NCBI GenBank assembly: GCA_023387375.1
Contig: JAEWIE010000024.1
Coordinates: 1 to 58,890 of the forward strand
Origin: Bacteroidota bacterium
GTDB taxonomy: Bacteria > Bacteroidota > Bacteroidia > Flavobacteriales > Weeksellaceae
Direction: 5' to 3'
DNA length: 58,890 nucleotides
The notes below the pieces were generated by a model. It was not told where the DNA came from and did not search any database. It worked only from the letters and a program-made list of their open reading frames with translations. This document shows, piece after piece, positions 33,662 through 42,395 of this stretch. The first letter of the stretch is position 1. Each line of letters starts with the position of its first letter. Both the position numbers and the translations under genes were made by a program.

Positions 33662-34699
33662 ATGCGCTGGATTCGATTTGCTTTTATTTTTGCCGTTCTG
33701 CTTTTGATAGGATATGGACTCTCCCTGCTTTTTAAAAAGGGAAGTACAGAGTTTACCATTGAAAAAAATGTAAATTATCCGATAGAGAAAGTATTTCCGA
33801 TGTTCCGAGATTTAAAGCAGTTTGCACGGTGGAATGTTTTAATGAAAGGCTCAGAGTCTGCTCAAATCCATTTTTTTCGTCCTTACGAGGGGCAGGGAGC
33901 TTCGCTTCACTACTTTGATCCGAAAGAAAGCCATACAATGGAAATGTTTATTCGGTATGAAAATCCCAATTCGACTCTTCGTTACCAACTTTTTGAAGGA
34001 ACAGAAAGTCTTCCTTATTTAATAGACTTAAAATTCATAAAAAAGGATGAAAACAGCACTCATATTCGTTGGAGTATAAAGACGCCGAGCCGCTCTGTTT
34101 TTAAAAGTTCGCTTAGTCGATGGGACCAAGAGGAATTCCGAAAAGTAGTGGATGAAAGTATGGTAAGTTTGGCGGCGGTACTAAGTAATCGAGTAGACCG
34201 AGATCAACTGCTCTCAAATATCACCTACGATTCTCTGATGGTAGAAGAGCAAGAGGGCGCCCTTTTGCTTGGGGTCAACGTGAGTACGTCTAACCATGGA
34301 GATGCCTTATTCAAAAACATTGTTCTTAACCACAACAAAGTCTTTAATTACATTACCACCGATTTAGGTAAGGATGAGCAGGAATTTGGATTTCCGATTT
34401 TGATCTCACAAGCTCAAAATCCTAAATCAAGTGAAGTATCCTATTTTTACGGCTTTCCCGTTTCTAAGCGAGCCGCCTTGTCAGACAATAGTTTCAGTTT
34501 TAAAACGCTTAATCCGGCGAAAACTTACGTGCTTTACTACAAAGGTCCTTACGAAAGAAGACAAAATGCCATTGAGAAATTAGTGGCGAAAGCTAAAAAA
34601 GATTCCCTTCGTTATGGGGAGCTCTCTCAACGATTTTTTCAGGCGCCAAAAGAAAACACGGATGTGAATTTAAAACTGTCCTTGCCCGTTTTTCGCTAA
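33662..34699 (+). CDS. Membrane-anchored SRPBCC-like protein with a second C-terminal domain
   Basis: 345 residues from the ATG at 33662; the upstream frame opens with TTG inside the promoter and is rejected. One N-terminal membrane helix (about 3-24, WIRFAFIFAVLLLIGYGL) is followed by an SRPBCC/START-like domain: FTIEKNVNYPIEKVFPMFRDLKQFARWNVL opens it. The C-terminal part (about 185-345), with TYVLYYKGPYERRQNAIEKL, resembles GyrI/effector-binding-like domains. Such pairs bind hydrophobic or cationic ligands, but I cannot name one. It is a single gene between glgC and sucA with its own promoter. Not an obvious enzyme. Confidence 0.65.
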   Translation: MRWIRFAFIFAVLLLIGYGLSLLFKKGSTEFTIEKNVNYPIEKVFPMFRDLKQFARWNVLMKGSESAQIHFFRPYEGQGASLHYFDPKESHTMEMFIRYENPNSTLRYQLFEGTESLPYLIDLKFIKKDENSTHIRWSIKTPSRSVFKSSLSRWDQEEFRKVVDESMVSLAAVLSNRVDRDQLLSNITYDSLMVEEQEGALLLGVNVSTSNHGDALFKNIVLNHNKVFNYITTDLGKDEQEFGFPILISQAQNPKSSEVSYFYGFPVSKRAALSDNSFSFKTLNPAKTYVLYYKGPYERRQNAIEKLVAKAKKDSLRYGELSQRFFQAPKENTDVNLKLSLPVFR

Positions 34700-34769
34700 A
34701 GGGAAAAAACAGTGAATTCACGCATAATTATTTTAGTGCTTTCATTCCACTTGGGTCATAGAAATTTAT

Positions 34770-34777
34770 TAAATTTG
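34770..34777 (+). promoter_or_regulatory. TAnnTTTG element before sucA
   Basis: TAAATTTG is a perfect -7 element, 36 bases before the ATG. The nearest TTG is 16 rather than 19 bases upstream, so the promoter call is moderate. Confidence 0.5.
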
Positions 34778-34813
34778 TAAACTAACATTTTTATTGAACA
34801 GAAACTGTAAATA

Positions 34814-37603
34814 ATGGATCGATTTTCCTTTCTAAACGCAGCACATTCTCAGCTCATTGAGGATTTGTACCAAAAATATTTAATTTACCCCGATTCTTTG
34901 GAACCTTCCTGGAAGGCTTTTTTTCAAGGTTTTGACTTTGCCTTAGAGAATTATGGAGAAGATGGGCCTCCCGCAGTTTCTAGTTCCTCCTCACTGAACA
35001 CGACTCAAAAAGCGCTCAGTGCAAAGCCCGCCGTAGGACAAGGAGAGATTCCGGAAGAAATTGTCAAAGAATTTAAAGTATTAGACTTAATAAATGCCTA
35101 CCGTTTAAGGGGTCACCTTTTCACGCAAACCAATCCGATTCGCGAGCGTCGCCATTTTGAGCCGACTCTTGCCATTGAGAACTTCGGTCTTAGTCAGGCA
35201 GATTTGTCCTTGAAATTCAACTGTGCTACCCAAACGGGGATGCCAAATGCGGCTACTCTTCAAGAGATTCTTACTCATTTGCAGAAAATTTACTGCGATT
35301 CCATCGGAGTCGAGTACATGCATATCGACAATGTGGAGGAAAAGACTTTTATTCAAGAGTGGCTACAAGTCAATGAAAACCATCCGACTCTTTCGGCGGA
35401 CGAAAAGGTTGAAATTTTACAAAAATTAAACCAAGCGGTTGCCTTTGAGAATTACCTACATACCAAATTTGTAGGTCAAAAAAGATTCTCCCTTGAAGGA
35501 GGTGAATCGCTAATTCCAGCCCTAGATCAACTCATTACGCGCTCCTCTCAATTAGGAGTAGACGAAGTGGTGCTAGGGATGGCTCACCGTGGAAGATTAA
35601 ATGTACTAACGAACATCTTTGGAAAATCCTACAAGCAAATCTTTTCTGAATTTGAAGGAAAAGAATTTGAAGAGGATGTTTTCTCAGGAGACGTGAAATA
35701 CCACTTAGGCTCGTCCAAACGAATTGTGACGGCCAATGGAGAAGAGGTTTCTATTAACTTAACTCCGAACCCTTCTCACCTTGAAACTGTAGGATCTCTT
35801 GTCATGGGGATTTGCCGCGCCAAGGTAGACCATACCTACAACGGAGATTACTCAAAAGTACTTCCCATTGTGATTCATGGAGACGGGGCGATTGCCGGAC
35901 AAGGCATTGTATACGAAGTCGCGCAAATGATGACTCTTGAAGGATACAAAACAGGAGGAAGCGTTCATATCGTAGTGAACAACCAGGTTTCCTTTACCAC
36001 AAACTATGTGGATGCAAGATCGTCTAACTACTGTACAGACATTGCAAAAGTCACAAGCTCTCCTGTAATGCATGTAAATGCAGACAATGTGGAATCTGTA
36101 GTCCACGCTATTCGTTTTGCGGCTGAGTTTAGAGCGAAATTTGGAAAAGACGTTTACATTGATTTGTTAGGATACCGTAAATACGGACATAATGAAGGGG
36201 ATGAACCTCGTTTCACCCAACCGAATTTATACAAAGCCATCTCAAAACACCCGAACCCTCGTGAGATATACAAAACACAGCTTGTAAAAGAGCATGTGGT
36301 TTCTGAAGAGGTTCTGAAAAAGATGGAAGCGGAATTTAAAGCGCTACTTGATGAGGATTTTGATGCTTCAAAACAAATCGAGAAGAACGTTTTGGATATT
36401 TTCATGAGCGAAGCTTGGCAAAAGTTCCCTCTTAGCAAAAAAGGAGGACTTCAAGAGGCGGTGAATACCAGTTTTAATTTAGAAACGTTAAAAGACCTGG
36501 CTGTAAAAATGTCAAGTCTTCCAGAAGATAAAAAATTCATTAAGAAAATCACGCGTCTCTTTGATCAAAGACTTAAGATGATTGAATCTGATTCCTTAGA
36601 TTGGGCACTCGGGGAGTGGCTTGCGTACGCAACCTTACTTCACGAAGGCCATGACATTCGGATTTCAGGAGAAGACGTGGAGAGAGGAACCTTCTCTCAC
36701 CGTCACGCCGTGGTTAAAACTGAAGATTCAGAAGAAGAATATATTCCGCTTAATCATTTAACCGATAGCACCTTCCAAATCTATAATTCCCATTTGTCTG
36801 AATATGGAGTTCTTGGGTTTGATTACGGATACGCGATGGCTTCTCCAAACACCCTTACCATTTGGGAAGCTCAGTTTGGTGATTTCGTGAACGGAGCACA
36901 AATTATTATTGATCAGTACTTAGTGGCAGCGGAGGAAAAATGGAAAACGCAGAATGGACTTGTGATGCTGCTTCCACACGGATCGGAAGGACAAGGAGCA
37001 GAGCATTCCTCTGCAAGACTAGAGAGGTTCTTAGGTCTTTGTGCAAATGAAAATATGGTGGTAGCGAACGTAACTTCTCCTGCCAACTTCTTCCACCTAT
37101 TAAGACGTCAGCTAAAATGGAACTTTAGAAAACCTCTAGTGGTCATGTCACCAAAATCTCTACTTCGTCACCCTAAAGTGGTTTCTAAATTAGAAGATTT
37201 TGCACAGGGACAGTTCCAGCCTATTTTAGATGATCCGACAGCGAAAGCAGAGAAAGTGAAAAAACTAGTACTATGTAGTGGAAAACTCTACTTCGAGTTA
37301 CTAGCCAAACAAGAAGAACTCGGAAGAGAGGATGTTGCCATCGTTCGTTTAGAGCAGATTTACCCAATCCAAGAGGATAAAATGCAAGAGATTTTGCAGA
37401 AGTATAGCGGAAGAACAGAGTTTATCTGGGCTCAAGAAGAACCCGAAAACATGGGAGCATGGTCTTACATACTTCGTAATTTCCGTCGTGAAAACATTGA
37501 AGTGGTTGCGCAAATCGCAAGTGGATCGCCGGCGCCAGGTAGCCATAAGATGTATGAAAATACGCAGGCCGATATCCTTCAGCGTGTCTTTACAAAGGCT
37601 TAA
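34814..37603 (+). CDS. sucA: 2-oxoglutarate dehydrogenase E1 component
   Basis: 929 residues. SucA decarboxylates 2-oxoglutarate with thiamine diphosphate and passes the succinyl group to the lipoyl arm of SucB. The N-terminal E1-binding segment (FLNAAHSQLIEDLYQKYLIYPDSLEPSWKAFFQGF) is typical of the family. Thiamine and magnesium binding lie around MAHRGRLNVL and HGDGAIAGQGIVYE. The C-terminal half has HGSEGQGAEHSSARLERFL and SPKSLLRHP. Normal length. sucB begins 62 bases downstream; lipoamide dehydrogenase is not in the window. Confidence 0.97.
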   Translation: MDRFSFLNAAHSQLIEDLYQKYLIYPDSLEPSWKAFFQGFDFALENYGEDGPPAVSSSSSLNTTQKALSAKPAVGQGEIPEEIVKEFKVLDLINAYRLRGHLFTQTNPIRERRHFEPTLAIENFGLSQADLSLKFNCATQTGMPNAATLQEILTHLQKIYCDSIGVEYMHIDNVEEKTFIQEWLQVNENHPTLSADEKVEILQKLNQAVAFENYLHTKFVGQKRFSLEGGESLIPALDQLITRSSQLGVDEVVLGMAHRGRLNVLTNIFGKSYKQIFSEFEGKEFEEDVFSGDVKYHLGSSKRIVTANGEEVSINLTPNPSHLETVGSLVMGICRAKVDHTYNGDYSKVLPIVIHGDGAIAGQGIVYEVAQMMTLEGYKTGGSVHIVVNNQVSFTTNYVDARSSNYCTDIAKVTSSPVMHVNADNVESVVHAIRFAAEFRAKFGKDVYIDLLGYRKYGHNEGDEPRFTQPNLYKAISKHPNPREIYKTQLVKEHVVSEEVLKKMEAEFKALLDEDFDASKQIEKNVLDIFMSEAWQKFPLSKKGGLQEAVNTSFNLETLKDLAVKMSSLPEDKKFIKKITRLFDQRLKMIESDSLDWALGEWLAYATLLHEGHDIRISGEDVERGTFSHRHAVVKTEDSEEEYIPLNHLTDSTFQIYNSHLSEYGVLGFDYGYAMASPNTLTIWEAQFGDFVNGAQIIIDQYLVAAEEKWKTQNGLVMLLPHGSEGQGAEHSSARLERFLGLCANENMVVANVTSPANFFHLLRRQLKWNFRKPLVVMSPKSLLRHPKVVSKLEDFAQGQFQPILDDPTAKAEKVKKLVLCSGKLYFELLAKQEELGREDVAIVRLEQIYPIQEDKMQEILQKYSGRTEFIWAQEEPENMGAWSYILRNFRRENIEVVAQIASGSPAPGSHKMYENTQADILQRVFTKA

Positions 37604-37665
37604 TTAGAAAAACGCCTTATAAGAGTATTCAATTAAAAAAATAAACGTCAAAAAAACATTCAAAT

Positions 37666-38907
37666 ATGTCAATTCTAGAAATGAAAGTTCCTTCACCGGG
37701 CGAATCGATTACAGAGGTTGAAATTGCAACCTGGTTAGTCAAAGACGGTGACTACGTAGAGAAAGACCAACCCATTGCCGAAGTAGATTCTGATAAAGCA
37801 ACCCTAGAGCTTCCAGCAGAGGAAAGTGGGGTGATTACCCTAAAAGCAGAAGAAGGCGATTTAGTAGAAGTGGGTCAAGTAGTATGTCTAATCGACATGT
37901 CTGCCACAAAACCAGAAGGGGGCACAGAGGCTCCAAAAGCAGAAGCACCCAAAGCGGAGGCTCCGAAAGCAGAAGCACCAAAAGCAGAAGCACCGAAAGC
38001 CGAGGCTCCTAAATCGGATTCTTACGCTGCAGGTACACCTTCACCAGCCGCTAAAAAAATCCTAGACGAAAAAGGAATCGATCCGTCAAGTGTACAGGGA
38101 TCAGGACGTGATTCTAGAATTACAAAAGAAGATGCTGTAAAAGCAAATCCTTCTTTTGGATCTGTGTCTTCTACCTCAGGATCAAGAGAAATGACCACTA
38201 CAAAACTCTCTATGCTTAGAAGAAAAGTGGCAAGTAGACTTGTTTCTGTAAAGAATGAAACAGCAATGCTTACGACGTTTAACGAAGTGGACATGTCTGA
38301 GATTTTCAGAATTCGCAAGGCGCACAAAGAAGAATTCGCTGCAAAACATGGAGTTGGACTTGGTTTCATGTCTTTCTTCACGAAAGCAGTGACAAGAGCT
38401 CTACAAATGTTCCCTGACGTGAACGCTTCTATCGATGGAGATTACAAAATCAATTATGACTTTGCTGATATCTCAGTGGCTGTATCCGGTCCAAAAGGAC
38501 TCATGGTACCTGTTCTTAGAAATGCAGAGAACATGAGCTTTAGAGGAGTAGAGGCTAATATTAAAACGCTTGCTGAAAAAGTACGTGAGGGAAGCATTAG
38601 CGTAGATGAAATGACAGGAGGAACCTTTACTATTACCAATGGAGGTGTATTTGGATCCATGCTTTCCACTCCCATCATTAACCCACCACAATCTGCGATC
38701 TTAGGAATGCACAACATCATTCAAAGACCGGTAGCTATTAACGGACAAGTAGAAATTCGTCCAATGATGTATGTGGCGATGTCTTACGACCACCGTATCA
38801 TTGATGGAAAAGAGTCTGTAGGATTCCTTGTGGCCGTAAAAGAAGCTATTGACAATCCAGTAGAATTCCTATTAAACGGAGACGAACGCAAAGGATTAGA
38901 ACTCTAA
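37666..38907 (+). CDS. sucB: Dihydrolipoyllysine succinyltransferase (2-oxoglutarate dehydrogenase E2)
   Basis: 413 residues. SucB moves the succinyl group from SucA to CoA. The N-terminal lipoyl domain (1-78) carries the lipoylated Lys44 in EVDSDKATLEL. A flexible linker made of five APKAE-type repeats (about 89-113) follows, then the peripheral subunit-binding domain (SPAAKKILDEKGIDPSSVQGSG, about 125-146), and the catalytic domain with SYDHRIIDGKESVGFL near the end. One lipoyl domain is usual for this enzyme. It follows sucA by 62 bases and is closed by a strong terminator. Confidence 0.97.
   Translation: MSILEMKVPSPGESITEVEIATWLVKDGDYVEKDQPIAEVDSDKATLELPAEESGVITLKAEEGDLVEVGQVVCLIDMSATKPEGGTEAPKAEAPKAEAPKAEAPKAEAPKAEAPKSDSYAAGTPSPAAKKILDEKGIDPSSVQGSGRDSRITKEDAVKANPSFGSVSSTSGSREMTTTKLSMLRRKVASRLVSVKNETAMLTTFNEVDMSEIFRIRKAHKEEFAAKHGVGLGFMSFFTKAVTRALQMFPDVNASIDGDYKINYDFADISVAVSGPKGLMVPVLRNAENMSFRGVEANIKTLAEKVREGSISVDEMTGGTFTITNGGVFGSMLSTPIINPPQSAILGMHNIIQRPVAINGQVEIRPMMYVAMSYDHRIIDGKESVGFLVAVKEAIDNPVEFLLNGDERKGLEL
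37930..38004 (+). repeat. Five 15-bp repeats encoding the SucB Ala-Pro-Lys-Ala-Glu linker
   Basis: Five imperfect 15-bp units, differing mostly at third codon positions, encode five A-P-K-A-E steps; a sixth related unit (APKSD) follows. Codon drift between units suggests an old expansion kept for protein flexibility. Confidence 0.9.
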
Positions 38908-38929
38908 TCGATCTCTTTTGATAAACCTT

Positions 38930-38969
38930 AAAAATCCTACAGACCTTGAGTGTTTGTAGGATTTTTTTT
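38930..38969 (+). terminator. Rho-independent terminator after sucB
   Basis: AAAAATCCTACA and TGTAGGATTTTT form a perfect 12-bp stem with a 13-base loop, followed by more Ts. Confidence 0.88.
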
Positions 38970-38984
38970 AAGTTCTATTTCGAC

Positions 38985-39010
38985 TTAGGCAGCCTTTTTG
39001 CTGCCATCTA
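38985..39010 (+). other. Hairpin in the apaG 5' region
   Basis: GGCAGC and GCTGCC flank a CTTTTT loop; TTA/TAA pairs extend the stem past a small bulge. It ends about 15 bases before the apaG ATG. It could affect translation; it lacks a T run after it. Confidence 0.5.
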
Positions 39011-39024
39011 ATTAAATCCCCTGC

Positions 39025-39411
39025 ATGGAGTCAAAAACAACTTTCAATATTAAGGTTACTGTGCGTCCCGTATACGATACGAAAAACAGCTATCCACTCG
39101 AGAATCGATTTGTTTTTCGGTACGATATTGCAATTGAAAATTTAAGTCGAATTCCAATTCAACTCCTTAGACGAGAATGGCTGATTTACGATTTAGGGTA
39201 TGGATTTACCGAGGTGAAAGGAGAGGGTGTCATTGGACTTACACCTGTAATTCTACCCGGCAATGATTTTGACTATTTTTCTAATGTTCTCTTGAGTTCA
39301 GGCGTAGGCTATATGACAGGCGTCTATCAATTTAGAAACTTACTTACAGAGGAAATTTTCGATGTGGAGATTCCGAAGTTTAAACTGCACTCTCTCGTTC
39401 TGTGCAATTAA
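39025..39411 (+). CDS. apaG: ApaG family protein
   Basis: 128 residues, the normal size for this single-domain fibronectin-like protein. The family pattern is present: YDIAIENLSRIPIQLLRREWLIYD (about 35-58), VKGEGVIGLTPVILPGNDFDYFS and the end segment GYMTGVYQFRN. ApaG was linked to Co2+/Mg2+ handling and Ap4A levels in enterobacteria; the molecular role is unsettled. It is monocistronic between the sucB terminator and a convergent exonuclease gene five bases away. Confidence 0.9.
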   Translation: MESKTTFNIKVTVRPVYDTKNSYPLENRFVFRYDIAIENLSRIPIQLLRREWLIYDLGYGFTEVKGEGVIGLTPVILPGNDFDYFSNVLLSSGVGYMTGVYQFRNLLTEEIFDVEIPKFKLHSLVLCN

Positions 39412-39416
39412 GAGAA

Positions 39417-39974
39417 TTAAAGCTTTTTAATCTGTTTTTGAAACAGAGGCATTATTTCGTCGGTCGAGGTAATAATTAGCCTCTCAAAGCCTAGAAGCGC
39501 TAATTTAGCACAGACTTCCGCATCTTCTCCGGCTCGGTGGTGTTTGAATTCCAATTGATGCGCAAGGGCTAAATTCTTCAAACTATAACTTTTTAAACCT
39601 TTCCAAGAACGTTTGGCTACTTGAATGGAGCAGAGGTAATTTAATTTTGGTGGGAAAAGGCCGTAGTGTTCTAGCGTGCCTCTTAGTACGCCCGCATCAA
39701 AACTCGCATTGTGCGCAAGAATTAAGTTTCCATAAAGAAGGGAGTACACTTCATCCCAAATTTCATCAAAGGTAGGCGAATCAGCGACATCCCTAGGCTC
39801 AATTCCATGCACTTCGATGTTTCGAGGATGGAAATAAGGAAAACCTGGAGGCTTAATAAGCCACGTTTTGGTCTGTACGATCTGTCCTTGTTCCACGAGC
39901 GTCACTCCAAGTTCGCAGGCGGAATTCTTTTCATGGGTCGCGGTTTCAAAATCGATAGCACAAAAATCAATCAT
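39417..39974 (-). CDS. DEDDh 3'-5' exonuclease (DnaQ/epsilon-like)
   Basis: 185 residues. The four metal-binding acidic residues and histidine of the DEDDh superfamily are visible: Asp8 and Glu10 in AIDFETA, Asp93 in HNASFDAG, and His146 and Asp151 in HHRAGEDAE. It lacks other domains, so it is a stand-alone proofreading or RNA-trimming nuclease rather than a PolC subunit. The start overlaps the end of the upstream amylase gene by eight bases, so translation is coupled. It ends the minus-strand run of acyltransferase, glycosyltransferase and amylase genes, with which it has no obvious functional link. Confidence 0.88.
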   Translation of the reverse strand: MIDFCAIDFETATHEKNSACELGVTLVEQGQIVQTKTWLIKPPGFPYFHPRNIEVHGIEPRDVADSPTFDEIWDEVYSLLYGNLILAHNASFDAGVLRGTLEHYGLFPPKLNYLCSIQVAKRSWKGLKSYSLKNLALAHQLEFKHHRAGEDAEVCAKLALLGFERLIITSTDEIMPLFQKQIKKL

Positions 39975-41361
39975 GGCTGCTGTTTTTTTGACTTAACACT
40001 AAATACGCCCAAGGCTCTAATGAAAGGCTTTGCTTAGGGCTAAGGGACTGTTTTTTGCCTTCAAACACATTTTGATACACTCCGCTATGCACGTTTAAAT
40101 CCAGTGAAAAACTCTGAGTCTCTGGACTTAAATTTACAATCGTAAGAACTTTGTCGCCGTTTTTCTCTCGAACAAAGCTAAGAACATAGTCCTTTTTGGA
40201 GTTGGTAATGCGCTGTATTTCTCCTCCCCATTTGCCATTCCAAAGTGCCTCGTTTTGGTGCTTTAACTGAAAAAGACGGGTGTAAATTTCTCGGTTTTCA
40301 TGCGGCTTCCAAGCAAGGGGATCTTTCTCAAAAAATTCAAGAGAACGCGAAAGTCCGGCCTCTTGCCCACTGTATACGAGCGGCATTCCATCAAGGGTGG
40401 TCATCAGGACCATAGCAGCCTTAAGTCCCTCTTTGAAATTGAGGTATTGATGGCCTTCCCACGAATTTTTATCATGGTTGTCTGTGAATTGCAGTCGAAT
40501 GGCCTCTTTGGGAAAGGTGGAGACGTGCTCCGCAATATAACCCTCTGTTAATTTGTAGATAGGCGTATGTTTCGTTGTAATCTCATGGAGCACATCGTAG
40601 AGTTCCCATGCATAAGTGGCGTCGAAGGCTCGGCGATGGAGATCTTTGTCTTGGGATTCCGCGAGCATAAAAACAGGTTTTATCTCCTGAAGTTCTTTTC
40701 GTGCATTCTCCCAAAACTCAATGGGGACAAAACTAGCCATATCACATCGATAGCCATCGATATCAAACTCTTGGACCCAGTGAATGAGCGCTTTTGTCAT
40801 ATACTCCCGCAATTCGGGTTTCGAATAATCAAAATCGATAATATCGTCGTAATCTCTCCAGGGGGTAGGCTGAAATTCTCCTTTTGAGTTTTGTAAATAC
40901 CAATCGGGATGCTTTTTTGCAAGCTCGTTGTCCCAACTACTGTGATTGGCCACCCAATCCAGAATGACGTGCATTCCTTGGGCGTGGATGGCATCCACCA
41001 ATTCTTTGAACTCTTCTTTCGTTCCATATTCTGGATTTACTCCGTAGTAGTCTTTCACGGAATAATAGCTTCCTAAACTGCCTTTGCGGTTCTTAACTCC
41101 AATGGGATGTATAGGCATGAGCCAAAGAATGTCTATGCCCATGGCTTTTAATTCGGGCAGCGCCTTTTGCACGGCTTTAAAAGTACCCTCTTTCGAGAAC
41201 TGTCTTATGTTTAGCTCGTAGAGTGTCGCGCTCTTTACCCAAGACGGACTTGTTAGCTGCACATAGGGTTTAGGTTCGTAGTTAGAGCCTGTTTTCTGCG
41301 CAGGAACGAGCGGTAGACATAAAAAAAAGAAAAGGCTTACAAAAGAGCGAAAACATCTCAT
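39967..41361 (-). CDS. Secreted GH13 alpha-amylase family enzyme
   Basis: 464 residues with a signal peptide ending near LVPAQ. It lacks the extra N-terminal beta domain of the GH13 enzyme in the sus locus, so it is a simpler amylase. The catalytic residues are present: Asp207 in GYRCDMAS, Glu235 in MLAESQD and Asp297 in FTDNHDKNSW, with DWVANHSSWD (135-144) as region I. It probably degrades alpha-1,4-glucans in the periplasm or outside the cell. It is 40 bases downstream of the glycosyltransferase gene and overlaps the exonuclease gene. Exact specificity (amylase, glucosidase or transferase) is not readable. Confidence 0.88.
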   Translation of the reverse strand: MRCFRSFVSLFFFLCLPLVPAQKTGSNYEPKPYVQLTSPSWVKSATLYELNIRQFSKEGTFKAVQKALPELKAMGIDILWLMPIHPIGVKNRKGSLGSYYSVKDYYGVNPEYGTKEEFKELVDAIHAQGMHVILDWVANHSSWDNELAKKHPDWYLQNSKGEFQPTPWRDYDDIIDFDYSKPELREYMTKALIHWVQEFDIDGYRCDMASFVPIEFWENARKELQEIKPVFMLAESQDKDLHRRAFDATYAWELYDVLHEITTKHTPIYKLTEGYIAEHVSTFPKEAIRLQFTDNHDKNSWEGHQYLNFKEGLKAAMVLMTTLDGMPLVYSGQEAGLSRSLEFFEKDPLAWKPHENREIYTRLFQLKHQNEALWNGKWGGEIQRITNSKKDYVLSFVREKNGDKVLTIVNLSPETQSFSLDLNVHSGVYQNVFEGKKQSLSPKQSLSLEPWAYLVLSQKNSSHD

Positions 41362-41401
41362 GAGATTGGAATTAAGGGCATAATTTACTTAATTCCAAAG
41401 G

Positions 41402-42382
41402 TTATTTCAAAAGAAAATGCTTGAAAATAAGCCATTTGCTTTGGTAGTATTTTTTCATTTGATTTTTCCCTCTTCTTTTCCAGGTTTCTTTGGCCTCGCG
41501 ATAGAAACCAAAGTGCGCTCTTACAACCGCCCAAAGATGGGGCATTCCATTTTGGATTCCAAAGCGAATACCAGCGATTCCATCGAGGCATAGGCGCAAA
41601 AAGATAAGGCCTAGCAATGAAGGGAAAGGAAGATTCTTAAGCAGCATGGATAAGTTGTTTCGGAAGTTCAAATACGTTTTTTGTGGACTCTGTTTATTTA
41701 AGGTTCCTCCTCCTACATGGTATACTTTTGAGAATCCTGTGTAGTATATTTTTCTTCCTGAATTTTTGAGTCTCCAACAAAGGTCAATTTCTTCCTGATG
41801 GGCGAAGAATCGAGAATCAAATCCTCCTTGTACCCAGAAATCTTTGCTGCGAATAAAAAGGCAGCAACCTGAGGCCCAGAAGATTTCTACTTGGTCGTTG
41901 TATTGACCTAAGTCTTTCTCGAGCACATCAAATTCTCTTCCGCGGCAATACGGATAGCCTAAATTGTCAATAAGTCCCCCTGCGGCGCCTGCAAATTCAA
42001 AGGTATCCTTTTTCGCATAACTAAGAATCTTGGGCTGAATGGCGGCAATGTCAGGGCGGGCATAGAAAAGTTCAAGGGGAGAAGAAAGCCACTCCGGGGT
42101 AACTTCTACATCGGAATTTAAAAGACAATAGAATTTGGCTCTGATCTTCTTTAATCCTTCGTTATATCCACCGGCAAAACCGTGGTTCTCAGTGTTCACT
42201 ACGATTTGAACCTGAGGGTAATTTTCTTTCAAAAAAGCAATCGAATCATCTCTGGAGGCGTTGTCGATGACGTAGATTAGGGCGCCTTCCGAGTGCATGA
42301 CCACGGAGGGAAGAAATTTCTCGAGCCATTTCTTTCCGTTCCAATTCAAAATGGCAATGGCTAAATCAGGAGTAGAATTCAT
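41402..42382 (-). CDS. GT2 family glycosyltransferase
   Basis: 326 residues. The GT-A core shows IAILNWNGKKWLEKFL at the start, the nucleotide-binding VIDNASRDDS (Asp40) and LLNSDVEVTPEW with the metal-binding Asp91. HQEEIDLCWRLK is near 190. This pattern is typical of rhamnosyl- or related transferases for surface polysaccharides. A hydrophobic segment near 255-275 may touch the membrane. It is 13 bases downstream of an LpxL-like acyltransferase gene, so both may modify envelope lipids or glycans. Sugar donor and acceptor unknown. Confidence 0.87.
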   Translation of the reverse strand: MNSTPDLAIAILNWNGKKWLEKFLPSVVMHSEGALIYVIDNASRDDSIAFLKENYPQVQIVVNTENHGFAGGYNEGLKKIRAKFYCLLNSDVEVTPEWLSSPLELFYARPDIAAIQPKILSYAKKDTFEFAGAAGGLIDNLGYPYCRGREFDVLEKDLGQYNDQVEIFWASGCCLFIRSKDFWVQGGFDSRFFAHQEEIDLCWRLKNSGRKIYYTGFSKVYHVGGGTLNKQSPQKTYLNFRNNLSMLLKNLPFPSLLGLIFLRLCLDGIAGIRFGIQNGMPHLWAVVRAHFGFYREAKETWKRRGKNQMKKYYQSKWLIFKHFLLK

Positions 42383-42395
42383 AGCAAATTAAGCA

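Noticed and set aside
37930..38004. Short tandem repeats that might suggest a CRISPR-like or intergenic repeat
   Set aside because: The units are in frame and encode the flexible APKAE linker of SucB; there are no spacers.
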